The notes beneath the pieces were generated by a model. It searched no databases, was not told the origin of the DNA, and saw nothing but the letters and a program-made list of their open reading frames with translations. A stretch of 64,000 nt of DNA from assembly GCF_964275005.1 (NCBI RefSeq), contig NC_092704.1, forward strand, positions 5,786,048 to 5,850,047, in the 5' to 3' direction. Source of the stretch: Diadema setosum. Taxonomy: Eukaryota > Echinodermata > Echinoidea > Diadematoida > Diadematidae. Positions 34,001 through 46,000 of the stretch are shown here, piece after piece. Every line of letters begins with the position of its first letter. The first letter of the stretch is position 1. The position numbers and the translations under genes were made by a program.

Positions 34001-37000
34001 CTCATTTTCACCGTCTCACCTGGGATAATGAATGTTGGATCTACGACATCACTTCTCGCTAGAGAATGAGTGCACCCCGAATCACGCAGCAAACGTACAT
34101 GTCTGTCCCCCAGTCTGGCGTCACTAATGTATGGTCTTAGTTTGGGGTGGGGCTCAGGTCTACAGAAATAGGTGGGACCGTGTCCCTGGGATTTGTCATT
34201 CCCCTTCTTCTCGGCCTGGACATCAGATTTGTGGGCATTTGGACAATTTACTGCGATATGACCAAACTTATCACAGGTGTAACACCTCACCTTTGCTCTG
34301 TAGTTACCCCTATCCTCATTTTGCTTCTTATTCTGTTTAGGGTTTGGCTTACTTTCTCCTTTTCCCCCTCCTGATCCCGAATTCCAACCTGGTTTAGGGG
34401 AGTGATTAGGGCCTGCTTTTCCCCAGTGTCCCTGTGGTTTACCTGCCCCTTTTCTGCTAATGACATACTGATCGGCAAGCCTTGCCATGTCACCCAGTGT
34501 ATCTGGCTCATGGTCTCGGAGCCACACCCTTAGGTCAAAAGGCACTTGTTTTAGCATTTGCTCTTTTAGGATCTCCTCCTTTAGTCTGTCTAGATCGTTT
34601 AAAGCCCCCGCCCCCTGGAGCCACCGCCCAAGAAGGTCCGTCAGCTTTACAGAAAACTCAGTATAGGTTTCTTCCCTATCCACCTTCAGTTCCCTGAACT
34701 TGACCCTATATGCCTCGGGTGTGAGGTCATACCTACGCAAGATGGCTAATTTGACTTCATCGTACACTCTACTACTTTCAAGTGACAGTCTTGAGTATGC
34801 CTCCCTAGCTCTACCTGTCAGTAAGGGGGCGAGCTGTAGTGCCCATACCTCCCTTGGCCACTCATTTAATTGCGCCATCTTCTCAAAAGCACGGAGAAAC
34901 ACATCAACATCTTCTCCCTCTTTGTACATCGGCATCCTTCTGATACCCCCATCTAAACCAAAAGACCCTGCATTGGTCCCCTTGCGCTCAATTTCCAATT
35001 TGGCATTTTCTAATTCAGCAAGGCGCACCTGCATCCGCATCTTTTCAAGTTCAAATTGCATGCGTGCTTCTTCCATTGTATCAGACTCAGTGCGCTCAGC
35101 AGTGTTTTGGGTCGTATTCTTATCTGTGCTCATGACTGGTGCGCTTGGCAGAGGCGAAGCCTGCTCTTCCTTTGCCTCTTCTATGTTTTTGATCAACTGG
35201 TTTCTATTCAACCCTTCATGTGACAGCCCCAACTCTTCACACTTTTGTCTCAACTCTTGCATCCTTAAGAGACTTAGGTTACCCTCTTCCTCCATGTTCC
35301 TAACTAAACAACATGCAACCTTTTCACTTTACATACAATATGAAAGTAATACAACGTAACACTGTGGTGTGTCCACTCTCTCTGCCTTGCCTTGAAGTTG
35401 ACTAATTAAGAGAAACTCACTTACCCCTCTGATAAGACTTTCGCCCCCCCTTATCAGTCAGTTGGCCTTGGCGATGCTCCTTGTTGTGGTCACCGTTGCT
35501 GCCGTCACTCTGGGTCAGCCAGCTGTCCCCTGCTGTAGTCTTGTTCCAGACTCTGTCCTGACGACTGCTCACTCCGGTGCACGATGCCGTCTCAGTCAGC
35601 CCCTCGATCTCCCGTCTGTCTGCAAAGCCACAGGCTGGAACTCGTTGCCCAACGTCGGTGTTGACGACACCCCAACTGCGTTGCAGACGACTGATACAAG
35701 TTTTGGGCTCTGCTTTTCCAGTCTTTCTCGATGTTGGAACTCGCACACAAAGCTTTCGAGTCCCAAGACAGTGTTCAAAAGCAACTTTGTCACCAACAGC
35801 ACGGTTGCTACTCAGCTTCTCCCGGGTCAGGCAATATTTCTGGATCACATAGCGCAGAAATAGAGTCTCAGCTGATGGTATTAATTGTTGCTCAGGTACT
35901 GGGAGTTCATCCCACCGCTGCCACCAAATGTAACTGGATGGTTTTCAGCAATGCCGCATTCTCAGCACACTGGCGTACCTTTCACGCTCAACAACCACAC
36001 GATGACACTTTGAAGAACTTCGAAGCAGACAGTGATGTACAATATGTACAAAGATGGTCGTTTATTGTCTTGTAGATGAAGTTCACAAGTCTTCCGGTGC
36101 GGTATAAGAGAGTGGGTATCTCCCACTCAATGAGTGACCGATGAATACATGAATGCTCGAATCAACTAACTTCAAAGAACAAAATCATTCTATTTATAAT
36201 GATTCTGAGGGTGCAGCACATGGTGCTATGGAAAATTTTGTCTAGCACCACCTAGCAACACCTAGCAACAACATAATGAATATAATAGCATTTACATGCT
36301 CCACCCCTTAATAATTTATGCAAACCATCCTCCAATCAGTTGTCGGTTACATGGCTTTAGGCCATGATCATGCCTGTTCAAAAGTGACCATCAGGCTGAC
36401 CACTAGACTACACTCTACTTTGTCTTAGCGACTGTCCACTACCACCTGGCTGGTCATGATGGAAAATCCCATGTATATATGTGTGGTGCTTCTCCCTCCT
36501 CTCTGGGGCTAGCACCCTTCCCAAAACTTTCCATAAGTTTCCCCAGACTCGACATTTCTTATATATTTGATTGTAACAGTTTGTACTGGGGAAACAGCCG
36601 AAACTTTCCACAAATTTCCAAAGACTCAACATCTTCTTTGTATTTCTTTATATTATGGTTTGCGAACTCAACAATTTCTTTGTATCCCTTAATGTTATGG
36701 TTTGCAAAGGAGAAAACAGTTTTCTGCTGAATGATCACCTTTTATACCATAGAGCCAATATGGCGGCTGCAGTATTGATGCACTAACTATATGCTGTAAA
36801 ATGAAATGTCATCCTTTCAAATGACTGATATTCAATATCATCAATTTGTGGTGCATGTATGACACAGGATTGATCCACTCGCTCTGTCACAGTATGCACA
36901 GTGATGTAAATTGTTATCTAGGAATGAGGCATCTCTGTTCTCTTTATTGCCACCGGTCTGACATCCACTTAAATTTTGACCCATCACCACTATTGACCTT

Positions 37001-40000
37001 TGACCTGAGAACTAGCTGCTAACCTTATCTCGTCTCGCCGGAAGTCCGGGATCTGGTCCTCAAAGTGTCTGAGGGACTGCATGACAGCCACTGTGCACTC
37101 AACGTAGGTGTAGTCAATCATGATGTCACCTGGGGAAAAAAATTGGTAGAGATGACGTGAGCACACTGGTGTATCTCCTTTCCTCTTCTCATAGAGCAAT
37201 GTGACTGGTTGATGATACAGTGGAACCTCCTTATAAAGAGGTAGGATACAACACAATCCTTTATCATTTGTGACAAGGTGATTCTGCAGGTCCCAAGTCT
37301 ATATTTCTTTGATTTTACACCCTGATATAGTGAAAAACCTGATGGAAGAAGGTAGGATAAAACAAGAATCTCTTATAACAAAGAGACTCTCCTGGTCCCA
37401 AGTCTTAATATTCTTTGTTTTTGTAAAATGAGAAACTTGATGTAGCACTAATTGTCATGGTTTTCAACACAGAATTGTGCTCAGCTAGACTATAAAGTCA
37501 TATGGTGTTTGAACCCAAGCCATTCAATTGCATGGCAGATGCATTACCGACTGAGCCACCTTGCACGGCCACATTGGTGATCAAAATGGTAGACTTTACC
37601 AAATTGCTTTGTGCCTCTACAAAGTTCATGACCCCAGTGCGTCTTCCATACAGCTGGTGGCTAACATTATGAATGTTAGTATGACACACATGTTGATGAC
37701 TGGCTACTATTGCAGTTGCATAATTCAAGTTTAGTTTGGCAAGTTCACAAAGGGTGTAAGGATGAAAATATAGCCAACTCACCAAATACTTCTGAAGGAT
37801 TCAGTTTTTCCAAGATGTATCCCCCTCGGGTTGTTTCGTATGTGGCATATCCCCCGTCGGGATTCCGCATGTCAATAAGCTGTCATGGCAAGGCAAAGGA
37901 AAACCATATTATCTGTTTTGTAAGAAAGGTCCCTCTTAGATTACAGGTACTTCCAAATGGTATCTATTGCACCGTCCACATGAGTTTTATAAAATATAAT
38001 ATGATTCAACTTTGATCTTATCTGACTCATATAACAATGTATTAAAAAACTAGATATATCGCTACGGCGACTGATATGCCTCCGCCATAATGCATGGTTC
38101 TCTTAATAGGTCTATAGTACAATGTCTTGACAATGTGTGATGACAGTTTCACACAATTGGCAAAATATTAAAATGACAGGTTTGCCACAAATGTGCTGAA
38201 TGTTCACTTTCCTAGAACTAGGTTCAATTGGATGAATGATTAAAATGTCAGAGTGCAGGTATTTGGTTAAGTGATGATTTTTACTTGACTTTTGACCCTT
38301 TTAGAAGTTTATGCATTGAGTAATTTTCAAGGTATAGAGAAAAAGTACAATTTCAGTATCAAATGGGAAAATAGCATTATCTAAACCTGGCCTTTGACCT
38401 TTGAACTCACAGTTCCAAAGAGAATCACTGTTAGGTTGAACATGCATAAATATGTAAGTTTCATGATGATACCTTGAGTTACTTTTGAGATATGGAGGAA
38501 AAAGTGCAATTCAGCACTTTCACTTGACCTTTGACCTTTTGACCTTTGACCTTTTGGCAAGAAACTTCCCACAGAATATATATTGGGTAATACATGCATA
38601 CATCAATTTAAAAAAAAAAAAAAAAAAACCTTCAGGCATTGCATGAATATAAGGAAAGTAGTGATATTTTGAGGAGTTGACCTTGACCTTTGAAACCCTG
38701 ACCTTTGAACCATGACCCCCAACTTCCCTAGATAATCACTGCCCATTGGAACAAGCATATGTGACCGTGCACCTCAAAACGAACACAAAGTCGCACACAC
38801 TGATTTTGCGTGAGGACTGAAAATAAGTGAAATGGGTCAACCTAGCCGAACTTGACTTTTTCATATTTTCTGAAAGAGCGGGTCTTCTTTTACATTATGC
38901 TAAAATTTGGTATCATAAAACGGGCAGGAAAGTGTGTTTTTTTAGCAGTTTATCTCGAACATTTTTGGTAAAATAGTGTGATTAGGTATGTCTTTAGAAT
39001 CCCTTTTTCATTTCGGAAAAACCTTGTCCACACTCTTCACTTTCAACTCCAATAACTTTTGAAAGGATAGTGCTACTGCTTTGAAAGTTGGCATTAGTTA
39101 TGGACAGAATGTGTAAACCCGTTGAGGACGAGTCCCGAGTATACTCGGGCAGGTGTCTATGGGAAATGCGTGTTGTAGCAAAATCAGTCCGTCCTCAACG
39201 GGTTAATGAGGCATGCTTAATTTCAATTTAATCTGATAATCCCTTCATTGTTGTAAATCTGGTAGTTTACTTCCTGTTTTTGTCCCATTCATCGCACAAC
39301 CAGCAGGGTTTGGTAAAGATTAAGCGCTTGAATAGACAATGTACTTCAGAGCCTCTTTTCTCAGTTCCCAATTTTCCTGAGTTTGTGCTTTCTTTCCAAT
39401 ATTTAGATAGATTAGGAGGGTCCATTTGATTTGAGTTATACATCATTTTAAAGCTTAAAGTCTGCCCTTTTAGAATATGGTCTGAACTAAAAATTCACAT
39501 CTGGCGACTTTTTGTTTGTTTTGAGGTGTAAGGTCACATATATACTAAGTTCCATGAAGATTGAACTATTTGCAAGATATGGAGAAAAACATGAATTTTC
39601 AACCTTTTTTTTTCACAAAATAACCTGTGACCTTTGACCTTTGACCCCGTGACCCTAAAATCCAAACAAAGTATTATCCCCCCAGGATATACCCTCATAC
39701 CAAGTTTGATGTAAAACCACCACATGGTTCTTGAGATATCGACAAAAACAAGACGGGACGGACGTACGTACGGACGTACGGACGTACGAACGACCCGAAA
39801 ACATAATGCCTCCGACCACTTTGTTGGCGGAGGCATAAAAATCATGACTTCCTTTGTTCAGATTAGTGATTATGAATGTATGATGATGCATGTTTTCAAA
39901 GGGTTCTCAACCCTCCTTTCCCACCCCCCCCCCCCAAAAAAAAACCCAACCCATAGAAATCCTACATTCAAGCTAGCTTTTCCTTGATAGAAATATGAGT

Positions 40001-43000
40001 ACACTTTTGTACACTGCTTGCTGCCCTTACCACATCCACAGCCTGGCCATGGCGTTCCTTGCCAATGTGGTCAGTGATGAAGGGACACTTCTCCTCCAGC
40101 AGCATGGCGGACTTGAGACCTTCTGCAGTGCAGTCGGACACTATCCAACCACAGTCCTTGGTGGAGAAGGGGTAGCCACCCTACGGACACAATCAGGAAG
40201 GGATTTGATGCTTACTGAAAGTCCATACCAAACAGCATGATAATAGCAGTGACTGCATTCAACCTAGGACGACATTTCACAAACCCTCTGCAGAATCATT
40301 ACACATCGTGTTAGAGTTTAAACTGTTGTTGTGTGCAACTTGCAGGCCCTAATCAGTTTCTAGTATTTCTTGCCTACTCATACTCCTAAATTTTACACTT
40401 GTTTTGTACAAAATTACAATCACAATTTCTCAAAAGCATCAAAATAACATTCATGGAATATTTTATTTTTCCTGACCAAATTCTAACCCTTGCCCTCTCC
40501 CTCCTTCTGCCCTGTCCTTTTCCGATCCCTCCCTCCAACTCCTTTCCACCTCCCCTTCTCCCCCCTCCCCTCCCCCTCCATCCCTTCCTCCCTACACCTT
40601 CCTCCCAAATGCATTTGTGACTGTGCATCACAAAACGAACAAAAAGTCGCACCCCTTGATTTTACACGAGGACTCAAAAAAGGTGAAACCGGTCAATTTG
40701 ATCAATATTGAGTTTTTCATATTTTCTGAAAGAACTACCTTTCTTCTTCATTATTCTTAAGTTTGGGATCATGACATGAATGGGAAAGTGCATTTTCAGC
40801 AGTTTTTCTACAACTCTTTTTTTGCAGAGTAGTGAGATCAGCTATGTCTTAGAGGTCCCTTTTCATTTCTTGATTACCCTTCGCTCACTCTTCATTTTCA
40901 AGACTGATAACTTTTGAAGGGATAACACTACTCCTTTGAAAGTTGGCATTAATTATGGTCAGAATGTGTTTGTAGAGCGTGCTCAATTTCAACTTAATCT
41001 AATAATCCCTTCATTGTTGTTGCCCCAGTGGTTGACATCCTGTTTTTTGTCCCATTCATCGAAAAGCTAGCACGGTTTGGTAAAGATTAATCGCTTCAAT
41101 AAAAAGATAGACCCTATACTTCAGAGCCTCTTTTCTCGGTTCACACTTTCCCAGACTGTGTGCTTTCTTTCCAATATTTAGATAGGTTAGGAGAGTCCAT
41201 TTCAATTGAGCTATACATCAATTTAAAGCTTAGAGTCTGCTCTTTCAGAATCTGCCCTTAACTAAAAATCCATGTCTGGCGAATTTTTGTTTGTTATGTG
41301 ATGCAGGGTCACATTTGTGTGGCAGCCCACTTGTAGCAAACCCACCTTGTTCATTTGCCGGTAGTACTTGGTATAGTTTGGGGGATTGTCTGGTATCTGG
41401 GTGTTTTTGAGAAAGTCGTGCGCCTTCAAGAGAGTTTCCTGGAACTCCTTGTCCTGGTGTGCTCCCGCTTCCAGGAAGGCTTGGACAGCAAAGGCCGTGT
41501 CCCACAGCTGGGAGCCGTTTGTCCCCTGACATGGGTAAAAAGGTCAAAGTTCACAAGTGTCCCACACAAATTGGGTGTTATTTGTTTTATACAAAATTGC
41601 AATATGTCTTCCTTTTGAAGCATGAACATCATCAGGTTTTCAGACTGTTTCACAAATGGAAAAACTGCATAAAGCAAGCATGCTCAATCAAAAGAAAAGA
41701 AAAAAAAAATCAATATTTCTAACTTCAAAACATATTTTCTTGTTTTTGCATGAAGCAAAACATAGTTATATTGTTTAGAAAAAAACACAAAAACTGATTG
41801 ACAGTTCTATACTCTCAAGAGAAAAAAAATTGTAATCACTTCTTGCTAATTTTTACATTAAGTATCTAATTATTTATTCAGATGAGCTCTTTCATTTGGT
41901 CGAGTGCACAGTGCAATACCAGTATTCAAAGCAACTTCACTCCTCTATTGGAGGGGATGCTCTCATAAAGAACAGCTTCAGCACATATAACTACAAATAT
42001 GCAATAAGAAGGGGAAATGCATGTGTAAAGTTTTGGTGGTATGGGAAGATTACTACATGGTAAGTGAGAGAGGTATTATAACTCATGTTCAATTCTAAAT
42101 CATGCCCAGAGATGTCATGTTTCATGACGATTGAGAAGTTGATGATTTACCTGCATTTTCATGCCATCCAACCCAATCCTGTTGGAAAAACACAGTAAAA
42201 AGTCAAATCAATGATCACTTGTTGAATAAAGTTACAGCACTTATATCGAGATTTCTGTCTATAATTGTTTTTTACACTGAACAATGTATGACTTTCATAG
42301 AATGGATACACAAACTTAATTTTGTATGAGTTAATTGTTTTGTATGTTGACACCATGCCTAAAAAAAAAGAGTGAATTTACAAACAATGTATAGCAGTTG
42401 TTCTCTAGACTCAGAATATGACACAGAAGCATTTATAAGCTTTGGATTTTTCACATATAGTATATGCTGTTTGCTGTAATACCGTAGTAATCATAACAAA
42501 TATCATTACAAATTGTAATGGACATGCCTCATCCAAAGCAATGGGTTACTGCCCCTTATGATCAGTGTTTGAACATTTTCTGTACATTTTTGCCATTGTC
42601 CTGGACATGAAGGCAGCTGCTACATGAGCACATGTCAGGATATGCAGATGTCAGAAAGAGAGAAAGTGGGGGGGGGGGGGGGGGGGACAGCATCTTACCA
42701 CAGGTAGTCAGGGATGCGCTCTACATGTTTCTTGAAGGCCTGTGACTCGGGACCATCGATGTGCCATCTTACTAGCATCTGTATCACCTTAGATATCTGT
42801 GAGGGGGTGGGGTAGGGAGGAGAACAGGTATTATCAGGCTGCAAAAGACTGTGGCTTTTCAAAAAATACAAATAAAACCCCAAACTGACATAATAATACC
42901 TACAGTGGGCATAGATATGCAACAGTACTACATCGATATAAAGTGAATTCAGAACAAATATGCGCAATTTAAAGCAAACAAGTTTTTGGAAATAACTGTA

Positions 43001-46000
43001 TGTCAAGCTGATGATTTAAATGAATTTAGAAACAGTGGGTTACAAAATGATATATGCAAATTAGATTGTTGGTAAAGATGTAGAAAATCTCACAAAGGCA
43101 CAGAATAAGCAGCAAAATTGGCAACATTTATTTGTATCACATAAATCTGAGGAATCAAGACGATGATACAAAACAACTGTTCTCAAGTCTATGCTGATGA
43201 TGACAAAACACACCAGAAGGTGAAGTGAATGTATCTGTGATATTTTTTCTAAAATCTGTGTTTCTTCTTTTTGTTCCCACAAACAGTTCCCACAAATATG
43301 AGAATCTCTGCAATGTCTTAAAATCCACCTGCCAAGCATAGCTCATGAATATCTTGTAGGGAAAACTCATTCAAAATAGGCTCAACTCACCGGTCCAATG
43401 CTGATTCCGTCAGTAAACTCATCGTCTGCCTTGATGTGGTCGTAGCACATGTCGAGTGCCTTTTTCCTCAGCCACGTCGAGTGAAACTTCTCATAAAAGT
43501 CCAGAATTGCTGAAAGAAAAATTAAGATGAATGAGCACATCTCCTCATGGATGGATGATAGGGTCACAAAATAGTACTGCCACCATGTTGAATTAAGAGT
43601 GATGTTCACAGTTTAAGTGATTTACAAGTCTTTTCCCAAGAAATGATGCGAGATAATAGAGACATATGGCAGCCTTGCAGTCTCTGGAGTATTTTGCAAA
43701 GGTGCTACTTTTCAGCTTCAACAACAAACAAGAAAAAGGGCATCATATCACATAAATTTGGTCCAGACATCCACTGGAGTTTATACAGGTCATACATGAA
43801 GCTCTTGAAATCCGTCTTATCATCCCAGGGAAAACACAGCTGTGTAATGGACACGCTTTAATTTCCATACTGCCATAATAAACACTTGACTTGTTGACAA
43901 ATAACTTATTGGTCCAGATAAAGCATCCACATAATTTTCCTGCCACATATTACCCTGTGAGTGATATCATTGCAGGGGATTTGATATTCATATTAAATCC
44001 TCACAACATTAAATTTACCGAATCAAATTTCTAGACAGATAAAACACAAGTGAAAGACCAAGAACAATGTATAACAGCCTGTTATAACTGGTAAATTAGT
44101 GCTGCATTACAAAATTTCTGGGATAAAGAATCCTATGAACTTGACGAACTGAATGTTATATCATTTTCAGTTGCCATGACAACAGCATCAATCTAGCCCA
44201 TTTATTGTCAATAAACTCACCCATTGCAATATTGTAGAGCCAGCTGTGTGGTGTGTACAGGTCATACTTGGAGATATTGTCCCTCTGTGCAGGCCAGTTT
44301 ATGGTGTCAAAATCTTGCTTGAAAATTTCCTGGAGATCATCGGGACAAATATTGGAGAAGAAACATTCACTGGAAACATGAAAGAATATTGTACACATAT
44401 GACATTAGATAAACACTTTATTCATATCCCAGTGTACTGGTATATCAAGTCAGGAAAAGGCACATTCATCATAGTTATGGGCAGGTATTGTGCAATACAC
44501 ATAGACAATATTTCCTAAAATGACCAGAACTCTTCGAGATTTTACATTATGTTTTCACACAGGAATGTTGGGTTTACATCCTGGCATTCTAAAGACATCT
44601 CGATCATTGGAAATATCTGTAAACGCAAAGCCAACATGACATTACAAATCTGCAGAAAACCACATCTCACAAATATGATATGCAGAGACAGAAGAACATG
44701 ACAGTTGAACGATACCTCATTTCATTTTGTAACAAACAAATGTCATTTAGTAAACTGGTTGCTAAACTTCAGTCAAATATGGAGTTTACGGGAAATAGTC
44801 AGTGCTAGCTTACTTCAGTGGCAATGTCATTCAGGCAGTAGAAATATTGCAGCAGCCAAAATTTATCCATTTGAATCAGGGAGGTTCCAAGAGCACGTAT
44901 CCCAAGAAGCAAACAAGGAAAAGTAGAAATTACGCGGTGCGTAATATATGTCCCCACTGGAAGTAGCATTTTGTAGCAAAATGTACAATATAGGTCAAAA
45001 ATCAAGGTCAAAGGTCAAAGAAGTCAAAGGTCAAAATTCTGTGTAGAAGTTTTGAAGCGCTCACCTAGTGCCATCACATAAAGCAAACGGAATCGCAATC
45101 GGGTTAGAAATGGCGAAGGAGTAGCATTTTGTAGCAAAATGTACAACAAAATGTAGGTCAAAAATTAAGGTCAAAGGTCAAAATTCTGTGTAGAAATTTT
45201 GAAGCCCTCACCTAGTGCCATCACATAAATCAAACAGAATTGAAATCGGGTAAGAAATGGCGAAGGAGTAGCATTTTGTAGCAAAGTGTACAATACAGGT
45301 CAAAAAATCAAGGTCAAAGGTCAAAGAAGTCAAAGGTCAAAATTCTGTGTAGAAGTGTTGAAGCCCTCACCTAGTGCCATCACATAAAGCAAATGGAATC
45401 GAAATCGGGTTAGAAATGGCGAAGGAGTAGCATTTTGTAGCAAAGTGTACAATACGGGTCAAAAAATCAAGGTCAAAGGTCAAAGAAGTCAAAGGTCAAA
45501 ATTCTGTGTAGAAGTGTTGAAGCCCTCACCTAGTGCCGTCACATAAAGCAAACGGAATCGAAAACGGGTTAGAAATGGCGAAGGAGTAGCATTTTGTAGC
45601 AAAATGTACAATACAGGTCAAAAAATCAAGGTCAAAGGTCAAAGAAGTCAAAGGTCAAAATTCTGTGTAGAAGTGTTGAAGCCCTCACCTAGTGCCATCA
45701 CGTAAAGCAAACGGAATCGAAATCGGGTTAGAAATGGCGAAGGAGTACATTTTGTAGCACAAATGTACAATATAGGTCAAAAAATCAAGGTCAAAGGTCA
45801 AAGAAGTCAAAGGTCAAAATTCTGTGTAGAAGTTTTGAAGCCCTCACCTAGTGCCATCACATAAAGCAAACGGAATCGAAATCGGGTTAGAAATGGCGAA
45901 GGAGTAGCATTTTGTAGCAAAATGTACAATATAGGTCAAAGGTCAAGGTCAAAGGTCACGACTGAAATTCTGTGTAGAAGTTTCAAAGCTCCCATGTAGT

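Larger units (their letters stand above)
28922..36891 (-). mobile_element. Full-length Gmr1-like Ty3/gypsy LTR retrotransposon
   Basis: The element has two 963-bp LTRs with TGT...ACA ends, a 4-bp GTAT duplication, a tRNA-Leu-type primer site, a polypurine tract, and a single uninterrupted Gag-Pol frame. Reading the minus strand, the order is LTR, primer site, leader, Gag, protease, integrase, reverse transcriptase, RNase H, non-coding 3' segment, polypurine tract, LTR. Integrase before reverse transcriptase is the Ty1/copia-like order known in Gmr1-type Ty3/gypsy elements of deuterostomes. By eye I find one difference between the LTRs, so insertion is recent. It sits in LSS intron 14 in sense orientation. 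No env-like frame is present. Confidence 0.95.
37130..37782 (-). other. LSS intron 13
   Basis: It holds a tRNA-like SINE head at 37500-37570. At about 37217-37445 there are two diverged units with GGTAGGATA and GGTCCCAAGTCT, the outer end reading ACAGTGGAACCTCCTTATAA, like a pogo-type terminus. Confidence 0.6.
38076..39836. mobile_element. Outer element with TATGCCTCCGCC ends
   Basis: The left end TATGCCTCCGCC is mirrored by GGCGGAGGCATA at the right. The body has repeated GACCTTTGACC tracts, and the right side has GGACGTACGGACGTACG tandem units. There is no coding frame. The sequence is interrupted by 38760-39538: GGAACAAGCATA continues as ACTAAGTTCCATGAAG. Confidence 0.65.
37880..40030 (-). 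other. LSS intron 12 (nested repeats)
   Basis: Three elements are nested here: 38076-39836, containing 38760-39538, containing 39114-39206. The flanks have no other feature than homopolymer runs. Confidence 0.7.
40181..41345 (-). other. LSS intron 11
   Basis: It contains a homopyrimidine tract at 40488-40608 directly followed by family D copy 2 at 40616-41313. Other sequence is unremarkable. Confidence 0.7.

Noticed and set aside
32271..34374. Several 60-100-codon plus-strand frames
   Set aside because: All are antisense shadows of the Gag-Pol frame.
34700..35359. 219-codon plus-strand frame across the Gag region
   Set aside because: It is antisense to the clear Gag frame and is Ser-rich through codon complementarity.
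35417..35848. 143-codon frame in the retrotransposon leader (possible extra protein)
   Set aside because: No ATG start at its beginning and no motif; the opposite strand is open equally long. Probably leader sequence.
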